A stretch of DNA of 64,000 nt, taken from contig NZ_JAHWGH010000008.1 in assembly GCF_019334305.1 (NCBI RefSeq), positions 1 to 64,000 of the forward strand. Reading direction: 5' to 3'. A program made the translations under genes and the position numbers. Of the stretch, positions 10,598 through 20,347 are shown piece after piece (positions within the stretch are counted from its first letter, which is position 1; the number at the start of each line of letters is the position of its first letter). The DNA comes from Rossellomorea orangium. GTDB lineage: Bacteria > Bacillota > Bacilli > Bacillales > Bacillaceae_B. A model generated the notes under the pieces. It was not told the DNA's origin, did no database searches, and saw only the letters and a program-made list of their open reading frames with translations.

Positions 10598-11223
10598 CAA
10601 ATAATGATTGGATGACATCCGTGAAGTTTGATGACAAAGGACTGGTGCCTGCCATCATCCAGGATGCTGAAACGAAGGATGTCCTGACACTGGCGTATAT
10701 GAACGAAACGTCTCTCAAGAAAACCGTGGAGACCGGGGAAACCTGGTTTTATTCCCGTTCACGCCAAGAGCTGTGGCATAAAGGAGAAACGAGCGGCAAC
10801 ACCCAGAAAGTCAAGAATATTACGTGGGACTGCGATCGTGATGCCCTTCTAGTCCTGGTTGATAAGAAAGGGCCTGCCTGCCATAAAGGAGAAGAAAGTT
10901 GCTTTCATGAAAATGTGCTAGGTGAGGGGAACTCATCAACAGAAAACATCCTCCTTACTCTTGAGAAACTCATTGGAAATCGTGAAAAAGAGCGGCCGGA
11001 AGGAGCCTACACCACTTACCTATTTGAAGAAGGAGTCGATAAGATCCTTAAAAAAGTAGGCGAAGAAGCATCAGAAGTGATCATCGCGGCCAAAAACAGG
11101 GACAGTGAAGAATTGAAATGGGAAGTCGCAGACCTCTTTTACCACGTACTCGTCCTTCTAAGAGAACAAAAACTTCCACTGCAAGACGTGTTGGGCGTCC
11201 TCGTGGAACGTCATAATAAATAA
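10594..11223 (+). CDS. hisI: bifunctional phosphoribosyl-AMP cyclohydrolase / phosphoribosyl-ATP pyrophosphatase
   Basis: Carries out steps two and three of histidine synthesis. The 209-residue protein fuses an N-terminal cyclohydrolase (about residues 1-110; [19 protein letters not shown] and the metal-binding WDCDRDA) to a C-terminal pyrophosphohydrolase (about 115-205; [28 protein letters not shown]). It starts on the ATGA that ends hisF. It is the last his gene; no T-rich terminator follows, only the hairpin repeat at 11229. Confidence 0.95.
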   Translation: MTNNDWMTSVKFDDKGLVPAIIQDAETKDVLTLAYMNETSLKKTVETGETWFYSRSRQELWHKGETSGNTQKVKNITWDCDRDALLVLVDKKGPACHKGEESCFHENVLGEGNSSTENILLTLEKLIGNREKERPEGAYTTYLFEEGVDKILKKVGEEASEVIIAAKNRDSEELKWEVADLFYHVLVLLREQKLPLQDVLGVLVERHNK

Positions 11224-11228
11224 CACCC

Positions 11229-11270
11229 TGAGGGACGGACCTTCGCGCGTGCGCGAAGGTCCGTCCCTCA
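11229..11270 (+). repeat. perfect 20-bp palindromic hairpin after hisI
   Basis: Two exact 20-bp arms separated by GT, with outer part TGAGGGACGGACC as in the copies at 6389 and 7837 and a GC-only inner part. It starts 6 bp after the his operon. It might stop transcription or protect the mRNA 3' end, but there is no T-run. Confidence 0.88.
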
Positions 11271-11346
11271 AAATATGGTAGTTTAGTACGGGGGTATTGT
11301 ATGATATACTACTGTAGTTATACTATGAACGTTTCGGAGGACTTTG

Positions 11347-12858
11347 ATGAGAAAAGGGTCAAAATTAAGTAGTGAAGAAGCGAAAGTGTTGTCTTTTGTC
11401 CCTACTGGCGAATATTACTACAATAAAGGGATGAAAGCTTATCAACGTCGTGAGCTTAAGAAATCGTTAAAATATTTAAATAGAGCATTTCAATTAGAAC
11501 CGATCGAACCGATGATTGCCTGTCAATTATCGATTGTGTATACAGAGCTTGGGGAATACAAGCGTTCCAATGATTTACTGCATAACATACTGGAGGATCT
11601 GGATCCCCGTATGTCAGAATGCCATTACTTCTTAGCCAATAATTATGCCCACCTTGGCTTATTTAAAGAGGCGTATGAACAGGTCTCCACTTACTTGGAT
11701 AAAGAAGAATATGGCGAATTCGTCGAAGATGCGGAAGACTTATTGGAGCTTCTTGAGCTTGATTCCGATTTGATCGTGGACGATTTATATGAGCATGATG
11801 AGCTGATCGTCCAACAGGAAAAAGCGAGGGAGCTCCTCGAATCCGGCCACTTCCAGAAAGCTGTGGATACCTTGCAGGAGGTAATTCGTGACTATCCCGA
11901 ATTCTGGTCCGCCTATAATAATCTGGCTCTTGCCTACTTCTATTTAGGCGAAGTGGATAAAGCGTCGTCGACACTGGAAGAGGTGCTAGAGAAGAATCCT
12001 GGAAATCTCCATGCCCTGTGCAACACGGCCGTTTTTTATTTCTATCAAAAGCGCCATGATGAGCTGGATGAATTGATCCAGGGGCTTGAGAAGGTCCGTC
12101 CCCTGCTTCATGAGCACCGTTATAAGCTCGGGGCGACCTTTGCCCTGATCGGTCATTCCAAGAAAGCGTATGGTTGGCTGAAATACCTTCAAAAGATCGG
12201 ATTTGAAGGAGATGCGAGCTTTTATTACTGGTTGTCCTATTCTGCCCATGAGACCGGTCACGGGGATACAGCCCGTACAGCGTGGAAAAAAGTTCTGGAA
12301 TTCAATCCTGAAAAAGAAGGACAGGAGCCGTGGGGCGATCAGAAAAAGGCGGAGGGCTTTGAAAATCACGTCACATCGATTTTGAAAAAGCTTCAAAGTG
12401 ACTATACCGAGGAAAAATTATTCGGTCTATTTCTGACGTCAATCTCTGATAATCAAAGGGCCATCCTGACCCATGCAGATTTCTGCGATGTAGAGGATCT
12501 GTCGATCGTTGAGAAGGTATATCTCGCCCAGGTGTTGAACAGCAATGGGAAAAGTTCGATTAAAGTGAATCAGGAAATCCAGAATATGCACGAGGTCGCC
12601 CTGCACCTTTATGGAAGTCACCGGCCTATTACAAGTGTGGAATCCGGCCTGTTCCTGACGTGGTTCACGATTGCCTACCGGGGAATCAAAGAACGTGAAA
12701 CCTTCAAGAATGCAAAAGCGTTCGCAGCGGCTACAGAGTTCGTCTGGAATCGCCTGCGAAATGAGAAGATCACAAAGAAACAGGTGTGCGAGCGGTTCAA
12801 TGTATCCGCAAGTACATTAAGCAAATATATATCAGTCGTTGAAAGCTACCTGCCTTGA
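11347..12858 (+). CDS. TPR-repeat protein with C-terminal helix-turn-helix, YvcD-like
   Basis: A 503-residue soluble protein. The N-terminal half is made of tetratricopeptide repeats (for example YYNKGMKAYQRRELKKSLKY and AYNNLALAYFYLGEVDKAS). The last about 40 residues, with KKQVCERFNVSASTLSKYI, look like a helix-turn-helix. The ATG at 11347 lies 6 nt after GGAGG; the TTG just before is too close. Location next to trxB matches yvcD of B. subtilis, whose function is not established. A scaffold or regulator role is an inference. Confidence 0.82.
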   Translation: MRKGSKLSSEEAKVLSFVPTGEYYYNKGMKAYQRRELKKSLKYLNRAFQLEPIEPMIACQLSIVYTELGEYKRSNDLLHNILEDLDPRMSECHYFLANNYAHLGLFKEAYEQVSTYLDKEEYGEFVEDAEDLLELLELDSDLIVDDLYEHDELIVQQEKARELLESGHFQKAVDTLQEVIRDYPEFWSAYNNLALAYFYLGEVDKASSTLEEVLEKNPGNLHALCNTAVFYFYQKRHDELDELIQGLEKVRPLLHEHRYKLGATFALIGHSKKAYGWLKYLQKIGFEGDASFYYWLSYSAHETGHGDTARTAWKKVLEFNPEKEGQEPWGDQKKAEGFENHVTSILKKLQSDYTEEKLFGLFLTSISDNQRAILTHADFCDVEDLSIVEKVYLAQVLNSNGKSSIKVNQEIQNMHEVALHLYGSHRPITSVESGLFLTWFTIAYRGIKERETFKNAKAFAAATEFVWNRLRNEKITKKQVCERFNVSASTLSKYISVVESYLP

Positions 12859-12910
12859 GCATATTTTTGGCGATATGCCGCTAATTTTTATAGGATAGGT
12901 GTAGGAAGTT

Positions 12911-12961
12911 AATACTATGGATGGAAGGCTAAGCACCATTACAACCTCTAACCATAGTATT
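12911..12961. repeat. inverted repeat upstream of trxB
   Basis: AATACTATGG and its exact complement CCATAGTATT are separated by 31 bp in the 148-bp gap before trxB. It could be a regulator site or an mRNA hairpin. No regulator is identified. Confidence 0.5.
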
Positions 12962-12967
12962 TAATAA

Positions 12968-13954
<987 letters not shown>

Positions 13955-13960
13955 TGTAAG

Positions 13961-13999
13961 AAAGCCTTACGAAAGGGATCCCTTCGTAGGGCTTTTTTT
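13961..13999 (+). terminator. terminator of trxB, possibly bidirectional
   Basis: AAAGCCTTACGAAAGGG pairs with CCTTCGTAGGGCTTT and a T-run follows. It could also serve the converging small gene that ends at 14005. Confidence 0.85.
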
Positions 14000-14004
14000 A
14001 TAGG

Positions 14005-14157
14005 TCAATTCTTCTTATGTTTGTTAAACACATACACGAGTTCCGACAGCGTCAACTTCTTCAACCGTTCATCACATGGCTTGTAAACACCTGCTTCTAC
14101 TAACCGACGAATCAATTGCTGTCTCTCACGTTCAACGGCTTCACGTAAAAATGGCAT
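14005..14157 (-). CDS. 50-residue FbpA-family basic protein
   Basis: A small gene of 50 codons plus stop on the minus strand. The product starts MPFLREAVERERQQLIRRLV and has GVYKPCDERLKKLTLSEL in the second half, followed by a lysine-rich end. This is the pattern of the short Fur-regulated basic protein A family of Bacillus (charged N-terminal helix, G-[VI]-Y-K, L-T-L-S-E-L). AAAAGGAGTG lies 8 nt before the ATG on that strand. In B. subtilis FbpA works with the sRNA FsrA in iron sparing. No Fur box was found here; the divergent gap is shared with tnrA, so nitrogen control is possible. Assigned by motif recall. Confidence 0.7.
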   Translation of the reverse strand: MPFLREAVERERQQLIRRLVEAGVYKPCDERLKKLTLSELVYVFNKHKKN

Positions 14158-14223
14158 ATGTGTTCACTCCTTTTGGACTCTTATTGGTAGTGTAAGGGGA
14201 ATAAAGAGGGAAAACATCTACTT

Positions 14224-14270
14224 TGTTAAGTTTTCTACCAATTTAGAATTCTTTGTCAGGTTTTCTAACA
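14224..14270 (+). promoter_or_regulatory. two TnrA boxes upstream of tnrA
   Basis: TGTCAGGTTTTCTAACA at 14254-14270 has both TGTNA...TNACA arms of the TnrA consensus TGTNANAWWWTMTNACA. TGTTAAGTTTTCTACCA at 14224-14240 matches except for one base in the last arm. The sites are 30 bp apart, on one face of the helix, and point to autoregulation by TnrA. Confidence 0.75.
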
Positions 14271-14339
14271 TAACAGTCCAAATAGCAGGAGAAGACATGT
14301 ATAATCAAGATATTCCCTGCTTAGGAGGATGAGAAGATC

Positions 14340-14654
14340 GTGGACAATGAACCTTCCTATAAGGATAAAAAAGTAATATCCATCGGAGTCGTGAGCGAAC
14401 TGACCGGTTTGACCGAGAGGAAAATCCGCTATTATGAAGAGAAGAATTTGATCTTTCCTCAGCGCTCCAACCGGGGATATCGAAAATACTCATTCTCCGA
14501 TGTGGAACGATTGATGGATATCGCCGACCAGCGTGAAGAAGGAGTCACAACCAAAGAAATCAAACATGAACTAACGAGAAAAGAGAGAAAAGAAGCCAAA
14601 CAGAAAATGATCAAAGGTCAGCTGAATGCGCGTTTCGGGGTGCAGAAGAAATAA
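14340..14654 (+). CDS. tnrA: nitrogen regulator TnrA (MerR family)
   Basis: Global nitrogen regulator that binds TGTNA-N7-TNACA sites under nitrogen limitation and is held by feedback-inhibited glutamine synthetase when nitrogen is plentiful. The 104-residue product has [19 protein letters not shown], the MerR helix-turn-helix and the dimer signature [16 protein letters not shown]. Its C-terminal tail, [16 protein letters not shown] (here [13 protein letters not shown]), matches the glutamine-synthetase-binding tail of TnrA and not that of GlnR. Start is GTG 14340 after TAGGAGGA. Two TnrA boxes lie upstream. It is divergent from the small FbpA-like gene. Confidence 0.93.
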   Translation: MDNEPSYKDKKVISIGVVSELTGLTERKIRYYEEKNLIFPQRSNRGYRKYSFSDVERLMDIADQREEGVTTKEIKHELTRKERKEAKQKMIKGQLNARFGVQKK

Positions 14655-14656
14655 AT

Positions 14657-14670
14657 GAGGGACGGACCTC
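14657..14670 (+). repeat. single GAGGGACGGACCTC arm
   Basis: One arm of the his-region hairpin repeat directly after the tnrA stop codon, without a partner arm nearby. Confidence 0.8.
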
Positions 14671-14732
14671 TGGATGATGACTTTCGATTGGTGGGGGTAT
14701 GTAGCGTTAAGGTTTTGGTAAAAAAAGTTAAT

Positions 14733-14829
14733 CGGCTGGTTTTCATTGGATTTCGGCTGGATTCATTTCCAAAACCGCTGGATTTACTCTTGTTTCGGCT
14801 GGATTTTCGGCAAAAACGGCCGGATTTTT
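14733..14829 (+). repeat. 21-bp-period GGCTGGATT array, cluster 1
   Basis: Five units with the core CGGCTGG or CGCTGG/CGGCCGG start at 14733, 14754, 14775, 14796 and 14817, exactly 21 bp apart. The strand shown stays open as a heptad pattern (R/P)LDFxxx. The same family occurs inverted at 42625-42802. The rest of the gap to 15011 shows no gene. Confidence 0.85.
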
Positions 14830-15011
14830 CCGACTTGCCATCTATAAATACCCTTATTTGTATGACTTCCATAACAATTTCGCCAAACAAACCATCAACT
14901 TCAACCTATCTAGTTTACCTTCCAAAAATAAACAGGATTACAACCCTTCCAACAGGGAATAACGACTATTATGAAAGTCATCTCAGTTTATTTCGGAAGG
15001 TCGGATCAACT

Positions 15012-15728
15012 ATGAAAGTAATGAAATTCGCAGCAATCGCCGCAGTATTTGCACTAATCCCCATCGTCTATTTCAGTTTTTTCGCGGATGAGACAGAGTC
15101 ATCCTCCAAAAAGCGCGTCATTGCATTAGGCGATTCACTTACTTATGGGTATGGTGATAAAAAGGAATCGGGTTATATCGGGCGTTTAGAAGAAAAGGTG
15201 AATAAAGAACAGACGAAGATGTCGTATCATTTTCAAAACCTCGGAGTGCCGGGTCAGCAGTCGGATCAGCTGCTCGCACAAATCGTGAAGCCGGACGTTG
15301 CCGAGGATTTGAGTGAAGCGGACGTGTATATTATCAACATCGGAACCAATGATTTAATCAAGAACAATGGTGGAGATCTGTTCCCTTTGCATCATGACGA
15401 AATCATGGATGCAAAAAAAGACTATCTCGACCATTTGGATAAAATCCTGAATATTGTCGGGACAGCAAGCAAAAAAGCGGACATCATCGTGTTGGGGCTG
15501 TACAATCCATATCCGGACAAAGACAGCGATAAGATCGAAGCGTATGTGGACGATTGGAATAAGTCCATGATGAAGGAAGCCGAGCAACATGAGAACGTAA
15601 AATACGTTTCGACGAATCCGTTATTCAAAGGGAAGTCCAAAGAGGTTTACTTTCATGATTCCCTTCACCCTAATGGGAAAGGCTACGAGTTAATCGCACA
15701 TCAGATTATGAAGAACTATGACTTTTAA
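15012..15728 (+). CDS. membrane-anchored or secreted SGNH/GDSL hydrolase
   Basis: A 238-residue esterase/lipase-like protein. An N-terminal hydrophobic segment (about residues 5-22) acts as signal or anchor. The SGNH blocks are complete: GDSLTYGYG with the nucleophile Ser, NLGVPGQQSD with Gly, GTNDL with Asn, and HDSLHPNGKGY with the Asp/His pair. ATG 15012 follows GGAAGG at a long 11-nt spacing; ATG 15021 is possible. The reading frame is open further upstream to 14655, but that stretch is the 21-bp repeat array plus AT-rich filler. Substrate unknown. Confidence 0.88.
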   Translation: MKVMKFAAIAAVFALIPIVYFSFFADETESSSKKRVIALGDSLTYGYGDKKESGYIGRLEEKVNKEQTKMSYHFQNLGVPGQQSDQLLAQIVKPDVAEDLSEADVYIINIGTNDLIKNNGGDLFPLHHDEIMDAKKDYLDHLDKILNIVGTASKKADIIVLGLYNPYPDKDSDKIEAYVDDWNKSMMKEAEQHENVKYVSTNPLFKGKSKEVYFHDSLHPNGKGYELIAHQIMKNYDF

Positions 15729-16052
15729 CCTGTATATTGACAGGATTCGAGGGCATTCGAGAGGGTTTGTAAAATTCTCTTGGAAACATTAACATTCCGT
15801 AATACCGTTTTAAATCTGTTGTAACACTAGTGAAACAATTTTCGGGTATTATAGAAAATAAGAAATTGACCCCCTTTTAAGTAATAAATCCCGTAGACGA
15901 CACAGGAATCGCCTGTGTCTATTTTTTTGCCTTTTTTCCTGTTACAGTGATTCTTCAGGTCCTGTACCAATTTATTGGAATACCTCCCCGTGTCAAAACC
16001 TGTCCTAATATATTTCGATTCCATTCGACAATCTCATCAACAAGCGGAGACA
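15729..16052. other. intergenic region before yvcI
   Basis: No gene is seen. A weak hairpin CCTGT...ACAGG sits at 15729-15744, a possible -10 TATTAT at 15847 without a good -35, and a clear terminator at 15899-15930. The terminator is 170 bp past the SGNH gene, so a short untranslated transcript is possible but unproven. Confidence 0.5.
15899..15930 (+). terminator. rho-independent terminator
   Basis: GACACAGG, 5-nt loop, CCTGTGTC and a run of seven T. It ends either the SGNH transcript or an unannotated short RNA. Confidence 0.85.
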
Positions 16053-16081
16053 TTGTAGCTTGTCTACAATCATAGTATAAT
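16053..16081 (+). promoter_or_regulatory. promoter of the yvcI-rapZ-yvcK-whiA-crh operon
   Basis: TTGTAG, 17-bp spacer, TATAAT. The implied start near 16088 leaves room for the GTG start of yvcI at 16153 and makes the earlier ATG at 16105 unlikely. Confidence 0.65.
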
Positions 16082-16152
16082 GTAAGGAATGAGATAGACT
16101 GTAAATGGGATGGATGCATAGATCCCGAATCATCAAGATTGAGGTGAAGGTA

Positions 16153-16611
16153 GTGCAACGTGTCACAAATTGTTTATATCTGGATGGAGACAAGGTGCTC
16201 CTTCTCCAAAAGCCAAGACGGAACTGGTGGGTCGCTCCAGGTGGAAAGATGGAGTCGGGTGAATCGATCAGGGATGCCGTCATTCGTGAGTATCGTGAGG
16301 AAACGGGAATCTACTTGAAGAATCCCGATCTGAAAGGCGTTTTTACATTCATTATTAAAGACGGCGACCAAATCGTCTCCGAGTGGATGATGTTTTCTTT
16401 CTTCGCAACAGAAGCAGACGGAGTCAATCTTCAGGAATCAGAAGAAGGCAAGATTAAATGGCATCCGATTGAAGAGATCAAGAATCTTCCGATGGCTGAA
16501 GGAGATTATCATATTCTGGACTACCTTTTACACGGAAAGAATACGATTTATGGAACGTTTACGTATACTCCCGATTTCAAATTATTGTCTTATCGACTGG
16601 ATCCAAGTTAA
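16153..16611 (+). CDS. Nudix hydrolase, YvcI-like
   Basis: A 152-residue MutT/Nudix hydrolase of the 8-oxo-dGTP diphosphatase type. The Nudix box G-x5-E-x7-REUxEExG is visible at GGKMESGESIRDAVIREYRE followed by ETGI. GTG 16153 is preferred: the product starts VQRVTNC as in B. subtilis YvcI and the promoter is too close to ATG 16105. First gene of a five-gene operon conserved in Bacillus. Substrate in vivo is not known. Confidence 0.85.
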   Translation: MQRVTNCLYLDGDKVLLLQKPRRNWWVAPGGKMESGESIRDAVIREYREETGIYLKNPDLKGVFTFIIKDGDQIVSEWMMFSFFATEADGVNLQESEEGKIKWHPIEEIKNLPMAEGDYHILDYLLHGKNTIYGTFTYTPDFKLLSYRLDPS

Positions 16612-16658
16612 ACAACAAGCTTTTATATAGAACATTATGATTAAGGTGGGGGAAGAGT

Positions 16659-17552
16659 ATGAGTACAGGTTCGACAAACGATGTTCAATTGGTCATCATA
16701 ACAGGGATGTCCGGAGCCGGCAAAACCGTAGCGATTCAGAGCTTTGAGGATTTAGGGTTCTTCTGTGTGGACAATCTGCCACCCACTCTTCTGCCAAAGT
16801 TTTTGGAACTGATGAAAGAGTCCGGTAATAAAATGAATAAGGTCGCCCTCGTCATGGACCTTAGGGGAAGGGAATTCTTCGATCATTTATTCAAAGCTTT
16901 GGATGAACTGGCGGAAACCTCATGGGTATCCCCACAGATCCTCTATTTGGATGCAGATGATGCTTCCCTTGTCAGACGATATAAGGAAACACGCCGTTCC
17001 CATCCATTGGCACCTTCAGGTTTGCCCCTTGAAGGGATTCGTCAGGAGAGAGAGCTGCTTGAGGAGTTAAAAGGGCGTGCCCAATTAATTTATACAACAT
17101 CAACGATGAAGCCGCGTGAGCTTCGGGAAAAGATTCTAACGGAATTCTCGGTGAATAAGAAGACGATTTTCACGGTGAACGTTGTATCATTCGGTTTTAA
17201 GCACGGGATTCCCATCGATGCCGATCTGGTGTTTGATGTACGATTCCTCCCAAACCCTCATTATATCGATCATATGAGACCGAAAACGGGGTTGGATGAA
17301 GAAGTGTCCACCTATGTGTTGAAATGGAATGAAACGAATAAATTCATCGAAAAGGTAACCGACTTATTGGCGTTCATGCTTCCCCAGTACAAGCGGGAAG
17401 GTAAGAGCCAGCTTGTAGTGGCGATTGGATGTACAGGCGGGCAGCACCGCTCGGTTGCGTTGGCAGAGTATCTTGGACATCATTTTGAAAAAGACTACCA
17501 AACTAAAATTTCTCATCGAGACATTCAGAAGAGAAAGGGTCTAACAACATGA
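16659..17552 (+). CDS. rapZ: RNase adapter RapZ / nucleotide-binding protein YvcJ
   Basis: P-loop GTP/ATP-binding protein of the RapZ family (YvcJ in B. subtilis, where it affects competence). The 297-residue product has Walker A GMSGAGKT near residue 15, a DxxG-like YLDADD and the C-terminal signature [15 protein letters not shown] that binds small molecules in this family. GGTGGGGG precedes the ATG. It overlaps yvcK by 4 bp. Confidence 0.94.
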   Translation: MSTGSTNDVQLVIITGMSGAGKTVAIQSFEDLGFFCVDNLPPTLLPKFLELMKESGNKMNKVALVMDLRGREFFDHLFKALDELAETSWVSPQILYLDADDASLVRRYKETRRSHPLAPSGLPLEGIRQERELLEELKGRAQLIYTTSTMKPRELREKILTEFSVNKKTIFTVNVVSFGFKHGIPIDADLVFDVRFLPNPHYIDHMRPKTGLDEEVSTYVLKWNETNKFIEKVTDLLAFMLPQYKREGKSQLVVAIGCTGGQHRSVALAEYLGHHFEKDYQTKISHRDIQKRKGLTT

Positions 17553-18511
17553 CACATACACCCAAGGTCGTCGTGATCGGGGGAGGAACCGGATTACCGG
17601 TCCTGCTCCGGGGATTGAAACGACACCCGATTGATATATCGGCCATTGTCACCGTTGCAGATGACGGTGGCAGTTCCGGCCGTTTGCGGGACAGTTTGGA
17701 TATTCCGCCTCCGGGAGATATACGGAATGTCCTGGCTGCACTTTCAGAAGTAGAGCCACTGGTTGAACAAATGTTTCAGCATCGTTTTGAAACGACGAAT
17801 GAGCTTTCCGGTCATGCCCTGGGAAACCTGATCATCGCGGCACTCGCCTCCATTACAGGGGACTTTGTCCATGCGATCCAGGAAATGAGCAGGGTGTTGA
17901 ATGTAAAGGGCAAGGTGCTTCCATCGGCGAATCAGAGTGTCATCCTGAAGGCTGAAATGGAAGATGGGACGATTGTGACGGGCGAGTCTGCCATCCCGAA
18001 AGCAGGGAAGAAGATCAAGCGTGTCTTTCTGAAGCCCGACAGCATCAAGGCATTAGGTGAAACCCTGCGTGCCATCAAGGAAGCCGATTTAATTGTGATG
18101 GGACCGGGAAGCCTATATACTAGTATCTTACCGAATCTTCTTGTCCCGGGCATTGGTGAAGCGGTATGCAGAGCAGATGCGAAGAAAATGTATATTTGCA
18201 ACATCATGACACAGGCCGGGGAAACCCTGGATTATTCCGCAAGCGATCACGTTAAGGCATTGTACGATCATCTGGAGACACCGAGCATCGATTATATCCT
18301 GGTGAATAAAAAGCAGGTACCTAAAGAGGTGCAGGTCCGATATAATGAAGAGCAGGCGAGCCCCGTCCACTTTGATGTGGATAAATTGAGATCCATGGGA
18401 CTGGAAGTGATCGCTGAAGAAATTCTCTCTTATGACAACCATTTTGTTCGTCATAATACAGAGAAAGTCGCGGATATCATTTATTCTTACTTGAAAGAAT
18501 CAACAACCTGA
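17549..18511 (+). CDS. yvcK: gluconeogenesis/morphology factor YvcK (CofD-like)
   Basis: A 320-residue protein of the CofD/YvcK family, which binds UDP-sugars and is needed for cell shape on gluconeogenic carbon sources. It starts [18 protein letters not shown] and has [12 protein letters not shown] and [20 protein letters not shown] blocks (here [16 protein letters not shown]). The ATG overlaps the rapZ stop. Position between rapZ and whiA is conserved across Gram-positives. Confidence 0.94.
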   Translation: MTHTPKVVVIGGGTGLPVLLRGLKRHPIDISAIVTVADDGGSSGRLRDSLDIPPPGDIRNVLAALSEVEPLVEQMFQHRFETTNELSGHALGNLIIAALASITGDFVHAIQEMSRVLNVKGKVLPSANQSVILKAEMEDGTIVTGESAIPKAGKKIKRVFLKPDSIKALGETLRAIKEADLIVMGPGSLYTSILPNLLVPGIGEAVCRADAKKMYICNIMTQAGETLDYSASDHVKALYDHLETPSIDYILVNKKQVPKEVQVRYNEEQASPVHFDVDKLRSMGLEVIAEEILSYDNHFVRHNTEKVADIIYSYLKESTT

Positions 18512-18572
18512 TACAGTAACGAAAATTTCTTGTGTATAAGGTTGTGCAAGCGTTTGCTAGGAGGTGATGGGG

Positions 18573-19520
18573 ATGTCGTTTGCGTCCGAAACAAAAAAAG
18601 AACTGACCAATATTGAAGTGAAAGATTGCTGTGCAAATGCAGAGCTTTCCGCATTGATTCGAATGAATGGTTCATTGTCCTTCTCGAATCAAATGCTCGT
18701 CGTCAATATTCAAACCGAAAACGCCGCCATTGCCAGAAGGATCTATACATTGATTAAAAAAGGGTACGACACCCCGGTAGAGCTTCTGGTGAGAAAAAAG
18801 ATGCGGCTGAAGAAGAACAATGTCTATATTGTACGAATCAAAGAAGATACAAAGATGATCCTCGAGGACTTGAAAATACTGGGTGAACATTTCACCTTTA
18901 TTCATAATATATCCGAAGACCTGATCAAGAAGAAATGCTGTAGGCGCTCGTATTTAAGGGGAGCGTTCCTAGCAGGAGGTTCGGTCAACAACCCGGAAAC
19001 GTCATCGTATCATTTAGAAATTTTTTCTCTTTATTCCGAACACAACGAAGCGTTGTCCGAACTGATGAATTCCTTCGGGTTAAATAGTAAGACCCTTGAA
19101 AGAAAGAAAGGATTCATTACGTACTTGAAGGAAGCGGAGAAAATCACGGAATTCCTGAATATCATAGGTGCACATAATGCTCTCCTTCGATTCGAGGATG
19201 TCCGGATTGTCCGGGATATGAGAAATTCCGTTAATCGTCTGGTGAATTGCGAGACGGCTAATTTGAATAAAACTATTGGTGCAGCTTTAAGGCAGGTTGA
19301 AAACATTAAGTTTATTGAAAAACATGTAGGATTACAGGTTTTACCCGATAAATTAAGGGAGATAGCCGAGCTGCGGGTGAATTATCAAGATGTCACATTG
19401 AAAGAACTTGGGGAAATGGTGTCAGGCGGCACCATCAGTAAATCTGGGATTAATCACCGCTTACGGAAAATCGATCAGCTTGCAGAAAAGTTAAGAGCGG
19501 GTGAGAAGCTGAATACCTAA
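18573..19520 (+). CDS. whiA: WhiA family DNA-binding protein
   Basis: A 315-residue protein with an N-terminal LAGLIDADG-homing-endonuclease-like fold and a C-terminal sigma-region-4-like helix-turn-helix ([17 protein letters not shown]). In Bacillus it affects cell division and chromosome segregation; in Streptomyces it controls sporulation. ATG 18573 is chosen: AGGAGGTG lies just upstream and the product starts [13 protein letters not shown] as in B. subtilis; the in-frame ATGs at 18564 and 18567 overlap the ribosome binding site. Confidence 0.95.
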   Translation: MSFASETKKELTNIEVKDCCANAELSALIRMNGSLSFSNQMLVVNIQTENAAIARRIYTLIKKGYDTPVELLVRKKMRLKKNNVYIVRIKEDTKMILEDLKILGEHFTFIHNISEDLIKKKCCRRSYLRGAFLAGGSVNNPETSSYHLEIFSLYSEHNEALSELMNSFGLNSKTLERKKGFITYLKEAEKITEFLNIIGAHNALLRFEDVRIVRDMRNSVNRLVNCETANLNKTIGAALRQVENIKFIEKHVGLQVLPDKLREIAELRVNYQDVTLKELGEMVSGGTISKSGINHRLRKIDQLAEKLRAGEKLNT

Positions 19521-19545
19521 TTAAGGACAAAGGGGAGAAATGATC

Positions 19546-19803
19546 ATGGTGGAAAAACAAGTGGAAGTGAAATTGAAGACAGGTCTTCAAGCAAGACCAG
19601 CGGCATTATTCGTACAGGAGGCAAACCGTTTCTCATCTGAAATCTTCTTGGAAAAGGACGGTAAAAAGGTCAATGCGAAAAGCATCATGGGCCTCATGAG
19701 CCTGGCCATCTCCACCGGCTCTGCCATCACACTGGTAGCAGACGGAAGCGACGAAGAAGAAGCCCTTGTAGCCCTCGAAGGCTTCGTCCAAAAAGAAGCA
19801 TAA
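19546..19803 (+). CDS. crh: catabolite repression HPr-like protein Crh
   Basis: Co-repressor partner of CcpA when phosphorylated by HprK. The 85-residue product resembles HPr but has Gln15 in place of the PTS-accepting His15 (LKTGLQARP), so it cannot carry PTS phosphate; Ser46 in NAKSIMG, the HprK target, is kept. ATG 19546 lies 8 nt after AGGGGAG; the ATG at 19540 is too close. Last gene of its operon. Confidence 0.96.
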   Translation: MVEKQVEVKLKTGLQARPAALFVQEANRFSSEIFLEKDGKKVNAKSIMGLMSLAISTGSAITLVADGSDEEEALVALEGFVQKEA

Positions 19804-19814
19804 AATCAACTTCA

Positions 19815-19854
19815 CAAAAAGCCGATGACCGGGGAGTGGTCATCGGCTTTTTTA
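19815..19854 (+). terminator. terminator of the yvcI-crh operon
   Basis: AAAAAGCCGATGACC pairs with GGTCATCGGCTTTTTT around a short loop. Confidence 0.92.
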
Positions 19855-20347
19855 TATGTTTTTAAACTACCTAAATGTATTCGTTCGGATAGAGGAATTG
19901 TGAACTATTCTGATTCGAAAATTGTCATAGAATAAGGGTTTTGAGGTGCATAAACTAGTATCGACTATCTTTTCTTCATTCTTTATAGAACATTCAGAGT
20001 GTAGACCACAGGGCACTTTCCTCCCCGCCGGAAAGAAACGGTCCAATCTTTACAAAGATGCTCATGTAGCTTGTTCAACCAACAAATGGATGTCAAAAAT
20101 TAATAATAAGCAACTAATCCATTCGAACTTATTTTCCAATAATTTCACATCTCCAATGGATGTCTTTCCATTTTTCTGATACATTGTACTTTTCAGGATA
20201 AATAAAGAAAAAGTCACATAATATTTCCAAAACGCAGCTATTAAACTGGAGAACACGAGAGTATAATTAAATAAGTTTGGAATCATTTTTGGGTGCATTT
20301 AAAAGATAAATCATTTAGAAGTTTACGATAAAGGAAGACGATGCCGA
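19855..20347. other. intergenic region before the GGDEF operon
   Basis: No gene is supported; a 77-codon open frame at 19946 has no ribosome binding site and no recognisable product. TATAAT at 20262-20267 may be the -10 of the following operon, but no good -35 lies 16-18 bp upstream, so a regulated or alternative-sigma promoter is possible. AAGGAAG before the ATG at 20348 is the likely ribosome binding site. Confidence 0.5.

Noticed and set aside
14655-15011. N-terminal extension of the SGNH hydrolase
   Set aside because: The extension is the 21-bp repeat array plus AT-rich filler; a normal signal-peptide start exists at 15012.
19946-20179. 77-codon open frame
   Set aside because: No ribosome binding site, no recognisable protein, composition like intergenic DNA. 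A GGAAAG/CTTTCC-rich stretch recalls the palindromic elements but does not align well.
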